A DNA stretch of 64,000 bases, from contig NW_020312968.1 in assembly GCF_003265705.1 (NCBI RefSeq), positions 2,615,113 to 2,679,112 on the forward strand. Reading direction: 5' to 3'. Position numbers and translations under genes: made by a program. The notes under the pieces were generated by a model, which did not search any database, was not told the DNA's origin, and saw only the letters and a program-made list of their open reading frames with translations. Below, one piece after another: positions 55,401 to 61,400 of this stretch; within the stretch, counting starts at the first letter, position 1, and the number at the start of each line of letters is the position of its first letter. This DNA is from Callorhinus ursinus (Eukaryota > Chordata > Mammalia > Carnivora > Otariidae).

Positions 55401-58400
55401 TTAACAAATGATGAAATGAGTATCATAAATCGATAGAAAAGGAATAGAGTCATTGAAACCAGGAAAATGAGGTAACTTCAGATAACAGTGGGAATCAAAT
55501 GAAAGCCTCATCTTGTATCATATGCCATAATAAATTCCATCAAGATTAAAAGGTTTGGGTTTTGGGGCACCTGGGTGGTTCAGTCGGTTAAGCCTCTAAC
55601 TCTTGATTTCTGCTCAGGTCATGATCTCAGGGTCATGGGATCAGGACCAGCGTCGGGCTCCATGCTCAGAGGGAGCCTGCTTGAGATTATCTCTCCTTTT
55701 CTTTTCACCCCTCTCCCACATCCCCCACCCCAATGCATGCACGCGCGCGCGCTTTCTCTCTCTCGCAAATAAAATAAGACTTTAAAAAAAGGTTTGGGTA
55801 TTTTTTGGGGGGTGGTTATCTGATGAAGGGAAAAAACTCAAAACTTCATGTCAGTTCTATTTAGAACACAGGCCTATTATTTTTCTATATTGTCTATAAA
55901 TTAAAACTAACAAAGGATGACAAAATAAGAAAACCTTAAAGTTTCAGGAGTTTTAGAAAACACATTAAAATGAAGATTAAGCTGAATCTAACTAAACTTA
56001 CAAAAATCGATTACATTAGTCACAGCAAGCATACAAAGCACTTACCTTCACATATTCCAATGTTAGCAGATCTTCCATCGTATTATCCAGTGTTGTAATC
56101 AAATAAATTGGTTTCTTGTTTGCATCTAAAAAGGATTTTTTAAATTACTCTTTCATATAAAAAATAATGGAAAATAAATATCAGCAACAATAATAAAATA
56201 GAACTGGAAAAGAAGAATTTCCTGAATCAGTTCTGGGCCTCGGATCCTACCTTACCCAAATCAGGTCCCTCCTCCTTTATTATAAACTCTTTAACTGTAA
56301 TTTCTCCCCACAATTCCCTTCCCATCTCCTATGCCACAATGTGAAACAATCTTACCCTTCTAAACTTAGATAGGAAGGTAAAAAAAAAAGTAGTAATCAG
56401 TTAAAGAAAAAACAGAGTAATTATTATGAGCAATGAATAGACATGAAGGGAATTGTGGCCTTGAGCCACAGAAATAGCTAAAAAGAAAATTGTCAGACTC
56501 TCTGAAAACCTATTATTTTTGAGAACACAGATCAGGTATATGATGAGAAACTTAAGTTTTTCTGTATATTAGTTTAGAGTAGAATAAACCCCATTGCCAT
56601 ATAATTAGTCTTTACTACTTGTATTCTTGATTCTGATCAAAACTTAAGAAAATAGTAGGAAAACTGCTGTAAAACAGTATTTTGTATAAGGGCTTTAAAA
56701 CTATCACCACCAAATTATTTATGACTACTCAAAATCAGTATCTAGTGGGAGAAAGGACTACAAACCAATCATAATACTTTTGAGGAAAAATGCAACATAT
56801 TCCACAGAATCTTCCAGATTTAAAAGTTTATTAGCTATTCAGCCAGCTTTCTACTTCAGATGCTACTTGCATTTCAAACCTTAAAAAGGTCCTGACTTTT
56901 CTCACACATTTATTTATCCACAAAATTATTTACTGATCATTTATAAGAAACTATGCTATTCACTTGGTTTTCTGCTATTTAGTTATAGGAATTCTTTATA
57001 TATTTTGGGTATTAACCATTGATCAGACTTATGATTTGCATGTATCTTTTCCCACTGAGTAGGTTAACTTTTCAATTGGTTGATGGCTTCCTTGGCTGTA
57101 CTGAAGATTTTTGGTTTAATGCAGTACTACTTGTTTAATTTTGTCTTTGCTCTTGGAGTCAGATCCAAATAATCAACACAAGACTAATGTAAAGGCACTT
57201 ACTGCCTATATTTTCTTCCAGAAGTTTTATGGTTTCAGATCTTCCATTCAAGCCTTTAATCCATCTTAATTTTTGTGTATGGTGTAAGATAGTAGTCATA
57301 GTTCAGTTTCATTCTTTTGCGTATGGCTGCCCAGTTTTCCTAGCACCATTTATTAAAGAAACTATCCTTTCCTCATTTTATATTCTTGACTCCTTTGCCA
57401 AAAGTAATTGCCCATACATGAATGGGTTTGTTTCTAGACTGTTTTTGGTTCCATTGATCAATGGGTCTGTTTTTATATTGGTACCATAAAGTTTTATTTT
57501 ATATCAGTAGCATAGAAAACTTTGTAATATATTTTGATATCAGGGAACATGATGCCTCCAGTTTTTTCTTTCACAAAACTGCTTTGGGTATGTGGGGTGT
57601 TTTGTGGTAACATACAAATTTAGAAGTGTTTTTTCTATTTCTGTGAAAAATGTCATTGGAATTTTGATAGGGATTGCATTGAATTTGTAGATTTGCTCTG
57701 GATAATAGGAACACTTTAATCATGTTAATTATTCTAATCCATCAGCACAGACTACCTTTCCATTTTTTTGTCTTTTTTTATCACTGTCTTATAGTTTTCT
57801 GTATACAGGTCTTTCACCTCCTTAAATTTACTCTTATGCATTTTATTTTTTTTGATGGAATTGCAAATGGGATTGTCTTAACTTCTCCTTCTCATAGTGT
57901 ATAGAAACCCAAAAGAATTTTGTATTTTTCTATCCTACAACATTCCTGAATTTACTGATTAGATCAAACAGCATTTTGGTGGAGCCCTTAAGGTTTTCTA
58001 TATATAATATCACATCACCAGCAAATAGTGACAATTTTACTATTTGGGTCAACAAAGAATTACTACAGATAGTGACAATTTTTTACTAAGTCAAAAAAGA
58101 AATCAAAAGAAAAAATTTTAAAAATACCTTAGGACCAGTGAGAACATAAATACAATATACCAAAATTTATGAAATACAGTGGAAGTATTTCTAAGAGGGC
58201 AGAGCAAAGCAATAAATGCTTCCTCTTGAAACAAGAAAAAACTCAAATAAACTAAGTTTATACCTCAAGGAACTAGAAAAAGAACAAATGAAACCCCAAA
58301 TTAGAAAGAAAATATCAGAAAAGAAATAAAGGAAAAAGAGACTAAAAAAAAAAACTGAAAAGATCAATACAACTAATAGCTGGTTCATTTCAAAGATAAG

Positions 58401-61400
58401 CAAAATGAACAAACCTTTAGCTAGATTCACCAAGAAAAAACGAGGGCTCAAATAAAATCAGGCATGAGAAAGGAGACATTACAACTGATAACCACAGAAA
58501 TACAAGGATCGTAAGAGACTACAATGAAAAAATCCTAACACTAACAACTGGACAACCTAAAAGAAACAGACAAATTCCTAGAAACATACAACCTTCCTAG
58601 ACTTAATAATCAAGAAATACAAAATACACATAGACCAATTACTTATAAATTCAATTGGTAATCAAAAACCTCCCAACAAACAAAAGTCCATGACCAGATG
58701 ACTTCACTGATGAATACTACCAAACATTAAATGAAGAATTAATACTAATCTTTCTGTAACATCTCTAAAAAATAGGAGGAAACACTTTCAAACTCATTTA
58801 CAAGTCAAGCACTACCCTGGTACCAGATCCAGACAAGAATACAAGAAAATAAAATTACAGACCAATATTTTAGATGAACATAGATGCAAAAATCCTCAAC
58901 AAAATATAAGAACAATAAATTCAACAATACACTGAAAGGATCATACAATATAAACAAGTAGAATTTATTCCAAGGATGGTTCAACATCCATAAATCTGTT
59001 AATGTGATATACTACGTTAACAAAATGAAGTATAAAAATACTATGATCTCAGTGGATGAAGAAAAGCATTTGACAAAATTCAACATCAATTTATATAAAA
59101 ACTTTCACATAGAGAGGGAACATTCCTCAACATAATAAAGACCATATGTAACAAGCCCATAGCTAACATCATACTCAATGGTGAAAGCTGAAAGTTTTTA
59201 CTCTAAATCAGGAACAAGACAAGGTGCCTACTCTTGTCACGTTTATTCAACATAGTACTAGAAGTCCTAGCCAGAGCAATCAGGCAAGAAAAAGAAATAA
59301 AAGGCATTCAGATTAGAAATAGTTTGTCTTAATCATTCCATCAACCATTTAGAATTATCTTACAAGAATAAATCCAAAAGTATAAAGGAATATACAAAAT
59401 ACCCTCTCCTAAATGCCTAACACAGTAAATGGAAATATTATCCAAGATATCATATAATTTATCCATTATGATCATGGGACATAAAATGTTTATGGTAGAC
59501 AAAATAATGCTATGCCCTGACACCCAAGGATATCCATGTTATGTCTCCCTAAAACCTGAGAATATGTTACCTTAGATAGCAAAAGGGATTTTGCAAAGGT
59601 AATTACGTAAAGAGGAAATTAGCCTGGATTGAGATCAGAGATGACAACATGAGAAGGATCTATCAACCTGTACTAATTTTGAGATATAGGGAACCAAATG
59701 CAAGGAATTAGGGAGGCCTGTAGGAGTTAAGGCCAGCTCTCATCTAACAGGTAGCAGGAAGCAGACTTAAACCACACGGAAATGAGTTTTGGCAACAACT
59801 GAATGAGCGAGGAAATGGATCTTCCCCTAGAGTCTCCATACAGGAGCTCCAATTGACACCTTGATTTTTATGTGTTAAGACTTATGTCAGACTACTGATT
59901 AAAAGAACTGTAAGACAACAAATTTTTGTGGTTGTAAGACACTAAGTCTGTGGTAAATTGTTACATTATCAATAGGAAACTAATTCAACATTGTAGTATT
60001 GAATTCGTTAGATTTAAAATTAAACCAGGACTATTTTATTTTCCTTTATGAAAAAAATTATCTTCATTTTGTCTTTGATCTACCTTCCTAGATTTCCAAG
60101 TATAAGATAAAAACTGAAGACCAACTCATAATACAGTATTTCTTTGAGAATGTTTTAATAAATGTACTAATTCAAAGCCTAGAGAATTTTAAACTCTCTA
60201 GTAGGGAGTCAAACAATAAAGTTTGTTACTTTAAAAAAATTGAGATGCTTACCAAAGTGTTCTGGGCATTTTAGGCAGAACTCTTTCAAAAAGGCATTTG
60301 CTTTCAAATCAAATGTTCTAAGTTCAACATCTGTGCCCAATCCTAAAACATCAACTTCTACCACAGGTAGTTCAGAATCTCCAACAAGGTGATAAAACTG
60401 AATCAAAACCTAGAGAAAAAAGAAAAAAGAAACTACCACTACCAAAATAAAAAATTATTTATGTGGATGGTGGTTGTAAATGGATATATAAGGTATACAT
60501 ATGATCTGTATTTAAAATTCAGGAAAGATTTTATATCACACATACCTACACATTTATGTTGTACAATTAACTATTTTTAATAAATATGCATCAAATACCC
60601 ATAATATATGATCTAAACTCCTAACTTTTGATTAAGAAAATTAATCTTCAAAGAAAGAGAGGAAAAAATCACATAGCAACATCTGGATTCAGCTTAAATT
60701 GGATGAAACAGGAGTACATGTTAGTAATGTGACTATATAAATACACTGAACAGCAGCAATGACAAGCAATTTAAAGAAGCCATATTAATTTTACCATGGT
60801 ACATACCTCTGGCACTTCAAATCTTATTTTATACTGAATCATATTTTTTGAACAATCCAGCTTTTGAAATTTTTTCTGATAACTTTGAATTTCAGTGGGA
60901 GATTGAAGAGGTTCATCCAAGGGACTACATGGTGCATCAAAAAATTCTTCCTCTGAATCTAAATATTACAGAACATTGTTTAAGTCAATAATCAAAAGGA
61001 CTGAATAACATTTTTATAATTTTTCTGAAATAAATATGAATACAAATATATTGGTCTAAATATTTCAAAATTTGAATAAAAAGATGAGAAAATAAAAGAA
61101 TAGAGATTATGTCTGAAAATAACATTTTTGATGACAAAAAATACAGAAAATATAAAGTTCAACTTTAGATTACTAAACATCACCTTTTAAAGTCATTAGT
61201 CTAAAAATTGCAAACAAAAATTTTATTTTTTATTTTTATTTTTGAGACAAAGAGAAAGAGAATGTGCATGCACCAGCGGGGGGTGGGGAGGGGCAGAGGG
61301 AGAGAATTTTAAGTAGGCTCCATGCTGGGATCCCCCAACACAGGGCTTGATCTCATGACCCTGAGGTCATGATCTGAGCTGAAATCAAAGTCAGATGCTC

